Shown: positions 44,569 through 53,498, counted from the stretch's first letter. The stretch: DNA of 64,000 nt from CAZUXY01 sp964624235 (GCA_964624235.1 CAZUXY010000013.1:1-64000), one strand, 5' to 3'. Numbers and translations are program-made. The notes: generated by a model not told the origin, from the sequence alone.

Positions 44569-45828
44569 ATGAAACACGAAGAGGCCTTCAGGGCCGTTGA
44601 AAAGAACGAGGATTACATCGTCGACATATTACAGAAGATCATCGCCGTGGACACCGGCGTGCCCCCGGGCGAGAATTACGGGAAGCTCGTCGACATCGTC
44701 GAACCTGAATTCAGGCGTTTCGGCTTCGGCACCGAGCGCGTCGTCGTGCCCGAAGAAAAGATCAGGGAGATGCCCTGGGACCTGCGCGGCGAGCGGACGA
44801 ACCTGGTCGCGAAACTTTCGAACGGGAAGCCCCCGGTGACCGCCTACGCCCACATGGACGTGGTCCCCGTGGACGAGCCATGGACCAGGGACCCCTTCGG
44901 CGGCGAAATCGCGGACGGGAAGCTCTACGGGCGGGGGACCGTCGACATGAAGGGCTCGATCGCCTGCTTTCTCGGTGCGGTGAAGGTGCTCCACGACCTG
45001 GGCATCGAGCCCGCCTACGAGGTCGGCTGCTGTCTCTGCACCGACGAGGAGATCGGCGTCTACCCGGGCGCCCGCTACCTTGCCGAGGAGGGCTACTTCT
45101 CGCCCCACCTGATGTGGCTCGAGCTGGGCGCCATGGAACCCGTGGTCACCATCGGGGCGGCGGGGTCGATCCAGATCGAGCTGAACGCCGTGGGCAAGAG
45201 CTGCCACTCGGGCATGAACTACCTGGGTGTCAACGCAATCGAGGAACTGGCGCCCGTGATACAGGAACTCCTGGCGCTCAAGCATGTTGCCGAGAAACGC
45301 CTCTCCCGCATCCCCACCTTCCCCCTGCCGGGGTGCCCCTACGACAAAATGACCCCCATGTTCAACCTGAACATCATCCAGGGCGGCACCAAAGACAACA
45401 TCGTGCCGGGCCATTGCCGCCTGCTCATCAACCGTCGCTATACCGTGGACGAGAACTACGACGACGTGATCGACGAGATAAAACGCGCCGTCGCGAAGGG
45501 CAGGGAGAAATCAAAACTGCTCGACCTCACCATGGGCATCACCCATGCCTTCCTCCCGGTTGAGATCGACCCGAAGGGAAAGGCCGTCGCGAAAATGAAG
45601 GAGGGAAAGAAGGTCGTCAAGGGTTACGAGGGATTCATTGAAGGCGGCACATCGGGATCGACCGACATGGGTTTCGTGATCGACGCCCTGAGGCCCGCGA
45701 AGGTCGACGTGGCCGGCTTCGGCCTGATAAGGGCGACCAACATCCTGGCCCACGCCGCCGACGAGTTTGTCTACATTGAGGACCTGGTCTCGATGACCAA
45801 GGAACTGGTGTATTATATGGCGTTTTAG
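44569..45828 (+). CDS. M20-family metallo-amidohydrolase (ArgE/DapE-like)
   Basis: The 419-residue enzyme starts at ATG 44569 with GGAGG upstream. It has the M20 zinc motifs: YAHMDVVPVDEPW near residue 91 (His, Asp), GRGTVDMKGSIACFL near 123 (bridging Asp), CTDEEIGVYPGARYL near 160 (catalytic Glu pair) and EGGTSGSTDMGFV near 360. The central lid domain and the dimer fold are typical of ArgE/DapE and dipeptidases. It hydrolyses an amide bond in an N-acyl amino acid or dipeptide. Its close coupling with the two membrane proteins suggests the substrate is imported by them. Confidence 0.9.
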   Translation: MKHEEAFRAVEKNEDYIVDILQKIIAVDTGVPPGENYGKLVDIVEPEFRRFGFGTERVVVPEEKIREMPWDLRGERTNLVAKLSNGKPPVTAYAHMDVVPVDEPWTRDPFGGEIADGKLYGRGTVDMKGSIACFLGAVKVLHDLGIEPAYEVGCCLCTDEEIGVYPGARYLAEEGYFSPHLMWLELGAMEPVVTIGAAGSIQIELNAVGKSCHSGMNYLGVNAIEELAPVIQELLALKHVAEKRLSRIPTFPLPGCPYDKMTPMFNLNIIQGGTKDNIVPGHCRLLINRRYTVDENYDDVIDEIKRAVAKGREKSKLLDLTMGITHAFLPVEIDPKGKAVAKMKEGKKVVKGYEGFIEGGTSGSTDMGFVIDALRPAKVDVAGFGLIRATNILAHAADEFVYIEDLVSMTKELVYYMAF

Positions 45829-46057
45829 GTTTTCACTTACGGATTATATAATGGTGGTGTGTACGCGCCCAAGGCCGGGGCAATGGCCCTGATCATTGTT
45901 TTCGCGGAGTGGCATTCATACGGCGATGGAGCTGCCGGGGTTGGCCGCGTGATTCCGCCGGTACGCAAGGCGGTTGAAAGCCGTTTGCCGAGGGTCATCG
46001 TGACCCGGGTGAAATACGGGCCATCTTTTCGGGTAATCCGAAGAGCTTACCCGGGCT

Positions 46058-46078
46058 TGTGGAAATAATACTTCCACA
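46058..46078. promoter_or_regulatory. Inverted repeat before the FlgO-like lipoprotein gene
   Basis: TGTGGAA (46058-46064) and TTCCACA (46072-46078) flank a seven-base loop about 22 bases before the start codon. It could be an operator or an mRNA hairpin close to the GGAGG site at 46091. Confidence 0.35.
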
Positions 46079-46100
46079 CAATATATTTTGGAGGTAACTC

Positions 46101-46967
46101 ATGAAATCCCGGTTAAAAATCCCGACATTCAATGTCATTCTCTTTTTCGTGAGATCTGATAATCAGAAGAAAATTTTGCTTCTGTTAGTATCACTTTCCT
46201 TCATGGCGCTGTATTGCAGCAGCAGTTCAGAGAGAGTACAAAGTCTTAATAACGGTGTGGAACAAATGTGCAAACAAATAACAGAAAGTCTGCTCCAAGG
46301 AAGCAACAAAACACTGGCAATAATGGATTTTACAGATTTCAAGGGGAGAAAAAATGATTTTGGTACGTACCTGTCTGAAAAGCTGATTTTTTCAATGTAT
46401 AAAATCAAAGGTATAAAGGTTGTAGAAAGAAATCAGCTTCAGAATGTACTTAAAACTATGGAATTTCAGCTGACAGGTCTGGTTGAAAAAGATACTCTTC
46501 AAAAAATTGGTCATCTTACCGGTGCAAATGCAATACTTGTAGGAACTATAACGGATATGGGCGAATCAATTGAGGTTAACGGAAGGATCGTGAATGTCGA
46601 AAACGGAATGATACTTGCCGTGATGTCTGTTCCGTTAGCCAAAGATAAACAGGTGGCTTCTTTCTTTGCGAAAAAAGGTGAAAATGTTATAACAAAAGAA
46701 AATACTGAAGCTGCGTTAAAGAAATCCGACAACTGGAAATATGCTCAAGATCTGAAGCTAATTTACAGGGTAAATAAGGCAGGTGATGTTGAATGTGCGT
46801 CCTATAATGGAAGAGATTGTTTATGGGGTTTGAATAAGAAGCAGGTATTCTTTGATAGAATAAAACCGCTTGCCTGTGGGGAACACCACACCAGAGTCTG
46901 GGGTGGACCAGGATATGACAATCCAGCTCATTGGTGTCACAAGCTTCGATTAAGAGAGCAAAGATAG
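46101..46967 (+). CDS. AT-rich FlgO-like lipoprotein with C-terminal Cys-rich domain
   Basis: The 288-residue protein starts at ATG 46101 with GGAGG upstream. A long signal region ends in a lipobox-like ALYC near residue 40. Residues about 55-180 match FlgO/CsgG (LAIMDFTDFKG, YLSEKLIFSMYKIKGIKVVERNQLQNVL, IGHLTGANAILVGTITDMG). The C-terminal part has paired cysteines (CASYNGRDCLWG, CGEHHTRVWGG, HWCHKL). Codon use is much more AT-rich than in the neighbours, which suggests transfer. A second FlgO-type protein at 12413 lacks this Cys domain. It probably sits at the outer membrane. Confidence 0.72.
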   Translation: MKSRLKIPTFNVILFFVRSDNQKKILLLLVSLSFMALYCSSSSERVQSLNNGVEQMCKQITESLLQGSNKTLAIMDFTDFKGRKNDFGTYLSEKLIFSMYKIKGIKVVERNQLQNVLKTMEFQLTGLVEKDTLQKIGHLTGANAILVGTITDMGESIEVNGRIVNVENGMILAVMSVPLAKDKQVASFFAKKGENVITKENTEAALKKSDNWKYAQDLKLIYRVNKAGDVECASYNGRDCLWGLNKKQVFFDRIKPLACGEHHTRVWGGPGYDNPAHWCHKLRLREQR

Positions 46968-47020
46968 TATTATCATGTGAAATATACTTCACCCGGTCAG
47001 GTTGTCCTTTCCGAGCCGCG

Positions 47021-47046
47021 TTATATCCCGGCCGGCCGGGATATAA
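47021..47046. repeat. Perfect 26-base palindrome
   Basis: TTATATCCCGGCC is followed immediately by its exact reverse complement, giving a possible 11-base stem with a CCGG loop. No T-run follows, so it is not a normal terminator. No second copy is evident in the window. Confidence 0.75.
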
Positions 47047-47222
47047 GAAACGTTATATGGAAGCTGTATGCAATACCTTGTAGGCGCACCTCTATGGCCG
47101 GCTCTCTACGTTATGCCTTAACCGGCGTTTTCTACCTCGCGGCCGCCGGGGACGGCAATGTCCCGTGCATGATACCTGATTGAACCTGGTATATTAAAAA
47201 CAGCGAAACCGGCGGAATTTGA

Positions 47223-47251
47223 TTGACTGCCGGGAACTTCCGTTATACGTA
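47223..47251 (+). promoter_or_regulatory. Candidate promoter of the beta-barrel gene
   Basis: TTGACT (47223-47228) and TACGTA (47246-47251) are 17 bases apart, 60 bases before ATG 47311. Confidence 0.5.
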
Positions 47252-47310
47252 ACACCATGTCTTTTACATGGCGTTGCAATATGCAAATACGGTGCACGGG
47301 GGATTCTGAT

Positions 47311-47931
47311 ATGAAAAAGACAGTGGTTGTCCTCATAACGATGTGTCTGGTTCACACCGCATCAATGAACGCAACCGCCCGTGAAAAAGGCTCATGGTAC
47401 ATCGGTTTCGGGCTGGGAAGCGGCATCGGCTGGCTTGATACCGACGACTACGGCAGAAACACATTCAGGGAGAGTTTTGACAAGATAGGTGACAGAAACG
47501 GATTTGATTTCAGCGACCCCGCACCCGCGTTCACCGGTCTGTTCGGGGTCGGTGCCATCATCAGCCCGATCTTTCATCTGGGTGGCGAAGTATCCGGGAT
47601 AACACAACAGGTCAGCGATAAGGGGTATATAGTAACCCTCAGGGTCTTCTCCGCATATGTAACCGGGACCTATTACCCTGTGGAAAAGGGATTGCTGTTC
47701 AAACTCGGCGCCGGCTATAACCGGTTCAGCGAAGAAGTGATCGGCGGGGGCGATATCAGGGACAATGGAACCTCGGGTTACGGTGGGTTGGTCGGGATCG
47801 GCTATGATATAAGTTTCGGGTCGAGTTTCAACCTGGGCCTGCATGCCGACTACACCATGCAACAGTATAACAGAAAAGGCATCAACAATCTAAGTTTTCT
47901 TAATATCTATGTTTCGTTTTACTGGTTCTGA
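47311..47931 (+). CDS. Outer-membrane beta-barrel protein
   Basis: The 206-residue protein starts at ATG 47311 behind GGGGGA. It has a signal peptide ending NATA, then WYIGFGLGSGIGWLD and alternating amphipathic strands, closing in NIYVSFYWF with terminal Phe, the outer-membrane insertion signature. The size and strand count (about eight) fit a small OmpA/OmpX-like barrel. No C-terminal peptidoglycan-binding domain is present. It may be a porin or adhesin; the exact role is unknown. Confidence 0.75.
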   Translation: MKKTVVVLITMCLVHTASMNATAREKGSWYIGFGLGSGIGWLDTDDYGRNTFRESFDKIGDRNGFDFSDPAPAFTGLFGVGAIISPIFHLGGEVSGITQQVSDKGYIVTLRVFSAYVTGTYYPVEKGLLFKLGAGYNRFSEEVIGGGDIRDNGTSGYGGLVGIGYDISFGSSFNLGLHADYTMQQYNRKGINNLSFLNIYVSFYWF

Positions 47932-48156
47932 GGCGAAAATACGGAACACGAGTAGTTTCCCCTGTTGACTGAGCCGGCAAAGGGATGAACACGGAATTCA
48001 ACGTTCGCCTGCGGCGCCCCTGGCCGGACATGCAATGGTCAGTCTTTTTGTGTGAGCGTTCTTTTTATTTTACAGCATCAGAAGATGGGTAATGGAATTC
48101 TTATATGAGGAACCTTCTTTTTGTAGATGGGTTATCTGATCCGTATAAGGGTTTAC

Positions 48157-49428
48157 TTAACGGTTGTTCTTCCCGGCATCGATCTTTCCTGAAAGATACT
48201 CTATCGCCTTTTCCAGCTGTATATCCCGCCCGTTACAATACCTTATATCAAACGGGACCGTGATATCGGGAGCGACACCGACCCCTTCAAGGTCATTTCC
48301 GTCTACACGGCAACGCTGGACGGCGAGAAAGAGAAAGTCGCCGTTCGATAACGGAAAAAGGCGCCCACCGCGGGTACATCCCGGGGTGCGTTCGCCGATA
48401 ACCGTCGCCAGACGGTATTTCTTCGCGCCGAACACGAGTAATTCCTTTCCGCTTCTGCTGTACCTGTTTATAAGATACACGGCCGGTTTTCTCCATTGTG
48501 AATCCACCGTGGTTTGTTTTCCTCCCCTGTCCGTCATGGTCATTACCGGTATGTTCCTGTTGAAAATATTAAGATACGAAAGCCATGCGCCGCCCAGACC
48601 GTACCGCAGGTCGATTATCAGGGCGTCGGCGTCTTTCAGCCTGCCCCATACCATGGCGTTCTGTAATTCCTTATGGTACTCTTCCCCGGCATATGAATAG
48701 ATATGGATATATCCGATCTTGTTCCCTTTATGATTGATAACCCGGATGCTGGCTCTTTGGGCCTCAAGCATTTCTTTTTTGGGGTTCAAAAGAACCGGTT
48801 TCATTCCAATCGTGAATTCCCCCGAGTTCCTGTTCCTTTTGACGCTAAACGCCGTGTTCTTCCCAATGGACGATCTCAGGGATGCGACCGGTGCATAGGG
48901 TTTCCCGTTCACCGCAAGTATTTCATCGCCTTTCAGCAACCCGGCTTTTTCAGCAACGCTTCCGTGGAGCACCGAGGCGACATAGGTCCTGTTATCGATG
49001 GACTGGGTGATAACACCGACCGTCGGATACAGTACCTCTTTCCCCTTGAACACCGCGCCGATCTCCGGGATATTGAAAAAGAGTGCGCCAAGGTGATAAT
49101 ATTCGTAATCATCCGGGGTAAGATAATAGGTATGGGAAGAACGCAGTTCACCGAGCATGGCGTTAATGAGTTGTGAAAACTTTTTCATGTCGGTAATATG
49201 TTTGATCTGCGCCTGGTAAGAACTTTTTATCGCCGGAAAGTCTTTTGAGATCCGGGCCGGATCATAGAAGTTCTTTTCTATGATGGCGGTGATTTCCTCA
49301 AAAAGGTCTGTATAACGGCATGGTTTCAACAAGGTACGCGCATAGGCTGAGTCCGGATACGTAATATGCGGAGAAACGGCCGTTACGGCGTAGAGTAAAA
49401 AAGCCGTGATTGCGATGGTATGTTTCAT
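48157..49428 (-). CDS. Exported S41-family (Ctp/tail-specific) peptidase
   Basis: The 423-residue protein has a signal peptide (residues 1-30), an N-terminal helical part, a PDZ domain around 130-215 (VLHGSVAEKAGLLKGDEILAVNGKPY) and an S41 catalytic domain. GYIHIYSYAG opens it, IIDLRYGLGGAW lies in the core, and VYLINRYSRSGKELL near 325 carries the presumed catalytic Ser, followed by GERTPGCTRGGR. VGVAPDITVPF is the family end. The Ser/Lys dyad should be checked by alignment, as spacing differs from Ctp. It degrades or processes periplasmic proteins. Confidence 0.85.
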   Translation of the reverse strand: MKHTIAITAFLLYAVTAVSPHITYPDSAYARTLLKPCRYTDLFEEITAIIEKNFYDPARISKDFPAIKSSYQAQIKHITDMKKFSQLINAMLGELRSSHTYYLTPDDYEYYHLGALFFNIPEIGAVFKGKEVLYPTVGVITQSIDNRTYVASVLHGSVAEKAGLLKGDEILAVNGKPYAPVASLRSSIGKNTAFSVKRNRNSGEFTIGMKPVLLNPKKEMLEAQRASIRVINHKGNKIGYIHIYSYAGEEYHKELQNAMVWGRLKDADALIIDLRYGLGGAWLSYLNIFNRNIPVMTMTDRGGKQTTVDSQWRKPAVYLINRYSRSGKELLVFGAKKYRLATVIGERTPGCTRGGRLFPLSNGDFLFLAVQRCRVDGNDLEGVGVAPDITVPFDIRYCNGRDIQLEKAIEYLSGKIDAGKNNR

Positions 49429-49669
49429 GGTGATGGTCCCACGTACACCGGTTGGTTGGTTTCTTTCTTTATAATTACCTGTGTTATTGTATCATTGTAA
49501 ATGTTTTTTTGTGTCACCGGAGGGGGTCGCCGCGTGCGCGGCAACCAGCTCCCGTTCGCATACAATCCATCTTACGGATACACGTACCGGGGTCATGTCT
49601 AGGGGCGGCGTACAATCCCGACGGTAGAGGATTCGACCCGAGTGTAAGCAGGCGCGCCCCGGTGTCATC

Positions 49670-50890
49670 TCAGGCGTTTCCCGGGACCCCGGGCACTTCA
49701 AGCTCGACATCGCTCAGGGGATAGGTCGCGCAGGCGTGTACAAAGCCGTACTGCCTGTCCGCCGCACGGCGGCCGTCGGAATCGGGTCTCACGAACACGT
49801 CGCCCGAAAGGAGACGCGACCGGCAGCAGCCGCATTCCCCCGAACGGCAGAGCGACGGCGCGACGATCCCCGCCCGTTCCATCGCGACCAGCAACGACTC
49901 CGTCGATGACGCGGGCACGTTGCGGGACACGCCCCCCATGCGCACGGCAAGGGCGAAGGTTTTCCCCGCGGCGCCGGCGGGAAAGCCCTCGAAACGGGCC
50001 ACGTCGGTCTCCTCGCCGCACTGCTCCTTCCGTATCCGCCGCCGCGGAACGCCGAGCTTCTCGAGCTCGCCGTCGAGAAAGCGGTACATCACCGGCGGTC
50101 CGCAGATGAAAAAGGACTTATCCCCGGGGTCGCCGGCAAGCGCGCGTATGGTCCCGGCCGTGAGAAAGCCGGTGGGGCCGGTCCATGAAGCGTCGGGCTC
50201 GCTGCAGACACAGTGCACGGCGATTTTTCCGCCCGATTGTTCCTGAAGCTTCACAAGCTCATCCCGGTAAATGATCTCCGCGGGCGCAGGTATGCCGTAC
50301 AGCAGGGTGAAGCGGCGGTCGGTCCGTTGCTGGATGAGGTCCCTCATCATCGACCGGAACGGCGTGACGCCGCACCCTCCTGCCAGCGCGACGATGTCCT
50401 TTGAATCCCGTATGGGGTCCACGGTGAAAAAACCCGCCGGTCCCGATGTTTCTACGCGGACGCCCGCCCGCCAGCTGTCCCAGATATGGCCGGTGAAAAA
50501 CCCGTTCTCTTTTTTCCTTACGGTAATTTCGCAGTAGCCGTCCCTGTGGGCGTCCAGGGGGGACGATGAGAGCGAATAGGGCCTGGTCACGTACGAACCG
50601 CCAGGCTTCGCCCGCACGCTGAGATACTGGCCCGCGAGAAAGAAGGGCGCCTCCCGCGTATTCGCATTCGGGTCGGGAACCAGGCGAAAGGTCCTGGTGG
50701 TAGGGGTCTCATCCCTCACCTCGCTGATGACCAGGTTCAGCCGGTCGGGATGCAGGCGCTTCGCGAGACCGTTTATATCGTCCCTGGTAATGGGCGTCGC
50801 CGGCGCCCTGCGTATCTTTTTTCTGCGATTGGGTATCAGCCTTACAAACGCGATCAGGTCTATGATGCTTCCTCTAACGCTGAATTTCAT
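49670..50890 (-). CDS. FAD/NAD reductase with C-terminal 2Fe-2S ferredoxin domain
   Basis: The 406-residue protein is a ferredoxin-NAD(P) reductase type: RPYSLSSSP near 109 (FAD), FFICGPPVMYRFL near 258 (NAD) and, after about 310, a plant-type ferredoxin domain with CRSGECGCC near 355 and a fourth Cys in FVHACATYPLS near 385. The first 45 residues are basic with a short hydrophobic patch. Such proteins pass electrons from NADH to an oxygenase or desaturase. The gene overlaps the CrtI-like oxidoreductase gene by four bases, implying an electron-donor/oxidoreductase pair. Confidence 0.88.
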   Translation of the reverse strand: MKFSVRGSIIDLIAFVRLIPNRRKKIRRAPATPITRDDINGLAKRLHPDRLNLVISEVRDETPTTRTFRLVPDPNANTREAPFFLAGQYLSVRAKPGGSYVTRPYSLSSSPLDAHRDGYCEITVRKKENGFFTGHIWDSWRAGVRVETSGPAGFFTVDPIRDSKDIVALAGGCGVTPFRSMMRDLIQQRTDRRFTLLYGIPAPAEIIYRDELVKLQEQSGGKIAVHCVCSEPDASWTGPTGFLTAGTIRALAGDPGDKSFFICGPPVMYRFLDGELEKLGVPRRRIRKEQCGEETDVARFEGFPAGAAGKTFALAVRMGGVSRNVPASSTESLLVAMERAGIVAPSLCRSGECGCCRSRLLSGDVFVRPDSDGRRAADRQYGFVHACATYPLSDVELEVPGVPGNA

Positions 50891-52443
50891 TTTTCGGCCT
50901 CCATCTCTTTCAGGGTAAGCATGGCGGTCATCTGGCCCGACAGGAGCGAACTGCTGTACCCCAGGGCCCTGAAGGAAAAGCCGCCCGCGAAGTACAGCCC
51001 CTCGATATACTTTTCATCCTGTATCGATGCGATGCGCGGTATAATCGAATCCCACGATTCCGGCTCGTAGCCGTAGATTACGCCGTTATAGGCCCCGGTA
51101 TAGCGGGCAAAGGTCTCGGGTGTGGCCACCTCTATCTCTTCGATTTGGTCACGGACATTGATGCCGGTCGCTTTTTCGAACCGGTCGATCATGTCCCCTG
51201 CCATTTTCATCTTCACCGCATGATATTCGGCCGGGGCCGTCTTTTCCCACGCCTCGGGCCGCATCAGGCCGGTCATGGTGAGGATAGTGGTCCCCGGCGG
51301 CGAGCAGTCGGGCAGCGCCCGGTTAAGGCACACGGTCGCCTGGATGACGGGCGCTTCTGCCCGGTAAAAGGTCCCGTACAGTTTTTCGGTGTCAATGTAG
51401 GGCGACACCACGTAGCCGTAGGTTTCCAGGCCCAATTCGTCGGGCGAGGCGTCCAGGCCCAGGTACACCACGAACACCCCGACGCCGTGGCTGCGGGCGT
51501 TGATGTTCCTGTAGGCCATGGGGGGCACCTCGTTTTTCGGGTACACCAGGTTGTTGTAGGTGAGGGTCGGCGAGGCGTTGCAGATGACATGCCGCGTCGC
51601 GATGGTTTCGCCGGCGGCGGTGACGACGCCTTCCACCCTGCCCCCGCGCACCAGGATTCTTTCCACCCGGGTGTTGTATTCCGTTTCCCCGCCGAGTTCC
51701 CTGACGCGTGCGTCAAGGGTGGTCATCAGCTCGTGGGAACGGTGCCGGGGTATGTAGCCCCCCAGGGTAAGGTATTTATACATAAAGGCCGCCCACAGGG
51801 TGAAATTTATCCTGCTGACCGGCGGGCCTATGTTGAGCCAGTAGGTGTAGAGCAGCTTGAGGGCCTTGTCGGGTATATTGAACTTCGCGGTCACGTCCTG
51901 TATGGAGTAGGCCGCCGTTTTCAGAAAATTAGGGTATCTGGTACGGAGGACCCGTTTATCGGGATTTCCCTTGCTTTCGCCCAGGTAGAGCAGCGCCTCG
52001 AGGATCTCCCGGCAGAGCTCCAGGTAGCGCGTCATGGGCTCCCTGCTCCCGGGAGCCTCACGCTCCATCGCGTCAATGAATTCCTGCACTCCCAGGGGCA
52101 TGACCGCGTCGATGCCGTCATCGGTGATGATAAAGCGATAGGCGTCGGGCACCGCGATCATGTCGAGCTTCAGCCCTATATCGTCCTCAAGGAACTTCCT
52201 CACGCCCCCCCTGTTTTCCCTGGAACCGTAATCGCAGAGGATATGAAGTGCAGTCTCGAATTCGAACCGCCCCCGCACAAAACTGCTGCCGAAGCCGCCG
52301 GGCAGGTTGTGCTGTTCAAGCAGCAGCACCCTTGCCCCTTTCGCCGCAAGCTGCGCGGCGGCGGCAAGGCCGCCGTTCCCGCCGCCCACCACGACCGTAT
52401 CGTACGAGCGTGCGGTTCTGCCGTTACCGGAATCATTGCCCAT
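50887..52443 (-). CDS. FAD-dependent CrtI-like oxidoreductase
   Basis: The 518-residue protein has the Rossmann FAD motif VVVGGGNGGLAAAAQLAAKG near residue 17 and LLEQHNLPGG near 41. A C-terminal FAD region (IEGLYFAGGFSFRALGYSSSLLSGQMTA near 485) is the phytoene desaturase/carotene isomerase family signature. Substrates in that family are polyprenoids, retinoids or other hydrophobic alcohols. No carotenoid synthesis genes are nearby. The adjacent ferredoxin reductase, coupled by ATGA, suggests it needs electrons from NAD(P)H. It may be membrane-associated. Confidence 0.88.
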   Translation of the reverse strand: MGNDSGNGRTARSYDTVVVGGGNGGLAAAAQLAAKGARVLLLEQHNLPGGFGSSFVRGRFEFETALHILCDYGSRENRGGVRKFLEDDIGLKLDMIAVPDAYRFIITDDGIDAVMPLGVQEFIDAMEREAPGSREPMTRYLELCREILEALLYLGESKGNPDKRVLRTRYPNFLKTAAYSIQDVTAKFNIPDKALKLLYTYWLNIGPPVSRINFTLWAAFMYKYLTLGGYIPRHRSHELMTTLDARVRELGGETEYNTRVERILVRGGRVEGVVTAAGETIATRHVICNASPTLTYNNLVYPKNEVPPMAYRNINARSHGVGVFVVYLGLDASPDELGLETYGYVVSPYIDTEKLYGTFYRAEAPVIQATVCLNRALPDCSPPGTTILTMTGLMRPEAWEKTAPAEYHAVKMKMAGDMIDRFEKATGINVRDQIEEIEVATPETFARYTGAYNGVIYGYEPESWDSIIPRIASIQDEKYIEGLYFAGGFSFRALGYSSSLLSGQMTAMLTLKEMEAEK

Positions 52444-52922
52444 AGTGCACCTCCTCTCCTGAAAAACGACCGTAATGTACGGTGAAACGGGTTACCCCTC
52501 TACCGATGAAGCGGTGACTGAAGAACTTCCACCGCAGAGACCGTGTATACCGGCGCTGATCCGCATATGCACGGCGCCAGCAATCATGAAAAACACATGA
52601 CGCGTATGCCGCATCCACAATGACGCAAAAACGTTATGGCATTATTGTAATACTACAATTAAATGTTAAATAATAATATAATGTCAATTAAATTTCATCA
52701 GTTATATGGTTATCTTTATTTTAATTAACCGTTCAGCAGTGTTTATACTGGCAGTATCCCTTTACACCCGGCAACAAACATATCAACAGGTCTTTAGAGC
52801 GGCGGGTTCCAGGTGTTTAAGTCCTGACAAGGCCGGTCGTAAAAACTATTTTCAAGGTAACTTGTTCCGGTCATGAAGACATGGCTGACTTTATTGAATA
52901 AAGGCAACTCGATCGACAATCC
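52444..52922. other. Intergenic region upstream of the CrtI-like gene
   Basis: No gene is visible in these 479 bases. The middle part is AT-rich and carries the inverted repeat at 52644-52659. The promoter of the CrtI-like gene should lie on the left side, and that of the antitoxin gene on the right, but I cannot place clear boxes. Confidence 0.4.
52644..52659. promoter_or_regulatory. Inverted repeat, candidate operator
   Basis: ATTGTA-atac-TACAAT is a perfect six-base inverted repeat with a four-base spacer in the AT-rich region between the CrtI-like and antitoxin genes. No regulator gene is adjacent. Confidence 0.4.
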
Positions 52923-53105
52923 ATGATTCCAATTAAAGAAAGTTATATCATCGACAAAGACGGAAAGGCGGTCAGCGTCGTCATTAAAAAACAGGATTAC
53001 GAGAAACTGCTGAAATACGTCAATGAACTGGAAGACATCGCCGTCTATGATCGCGCGAAAAAGGAAAATGGACCTGCCGTTTCCTGGAAAGACATCAAGC
53101 GTTGA
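52923..53105 (+). CDS. Type II antitoxin, Phd/YefM or RelB-like
   Basis: The 60-residue protein has the fold of a short antitoxin: a beta strand with YIIDKDGKAVSVVIKKQDYEKLL, then an amphipathic helix, and an acidic tail ending KDIKR. It directly precedes (two bases) a decayed RelE-type toxin, which confirms the pair by position. The ribosome site is weak. With its toxin inactive it is an orphan antitoxin, and may still bind DNA or other toxins. Confidence 0.75.
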   Translation: MIPIKESYIIDKDGKAVSVVIKKQDYEKLLKYVNELEDIAVYDRAKKENGPAVSWKDIKR

Positions 53106-53107
53106 TC

Positions 53108-53358
53108 ATGTATTCGATTCTTTTCTCCCCTTCCGCGGTGCGCGATTACAAGAAACTTTCACAAAGATAAACAGCGCTAATCAACAGGGCCGTTGACGGC
53201 CTGGCGCTGAATCCCCGGCCACGCTGATACATCAAACTGAAGAACAGGGATGCCTGCGGGCGGGTAATTATCGAATCATTTATGAAATTCATGATAAAGA
53301 AATTACCGTGCTCGTAATCAGGATCAGCCACAGAAAAGAAGTTTATCGTGACCGGTGA
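53108..53358 (+). pseudogene. Decayed RelE-family toxin
   Basis: ATG 53108 opens a RelE-like frame (MYSILFSPSAVRDYKKLSQR) that stops at TAA 53168. The same frame continues as INRAVDGLALNPRPR to a TGA at 53225, then IKLKNRD. A frame change near 53250-53262 leads into the C-terminal LRAGNYRIIYEIHDKEITVL and ISHRKEVYR, ending at 53356-53358. The RelE core is thus complete but broken by two stops and one frameshift. Whether all are real or some are sequencing errors cannot be told from one sequence. Confidence 0.85.
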
Positions 53359-53498
53359 ATTCCGGTGCATGCCCCGCATTCACCCGCATAGTTGTTTTCC
53401 AAAAAAATAATTACTTAATCCACACCCTCCTTCGTATTACCTGCAGGCGGGCGTGAACTTTTACGCCGTTTCATCTGCACGCCTGGAGACCTGTAACT

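Larger units (their letters stand above)
46968..47310. other. Intergenic region with a perfect palindrome and a promoter
   Basis: No coding frame is credible. The region contains the 26-base palindrome at 47021-47046 and a promoter at 47223-47251 listed separately. Confidence 0.4.

Noticed and set aside
45859..46068. 69-codon open frame after the M20 gene
   Set aside because: No ribosome site, no recognisable features and overlap with the region before the next gene's control signals.
51145..52485. 446-codon open frame antisense to the CrtI-like gene
   Set aside because: It is a shadow of the GC-rich real gene: low-complexity His/Gly/Arg composition, no ribosome site, no domain, whereas the opposite strand encodes a clear FAD enzyme.
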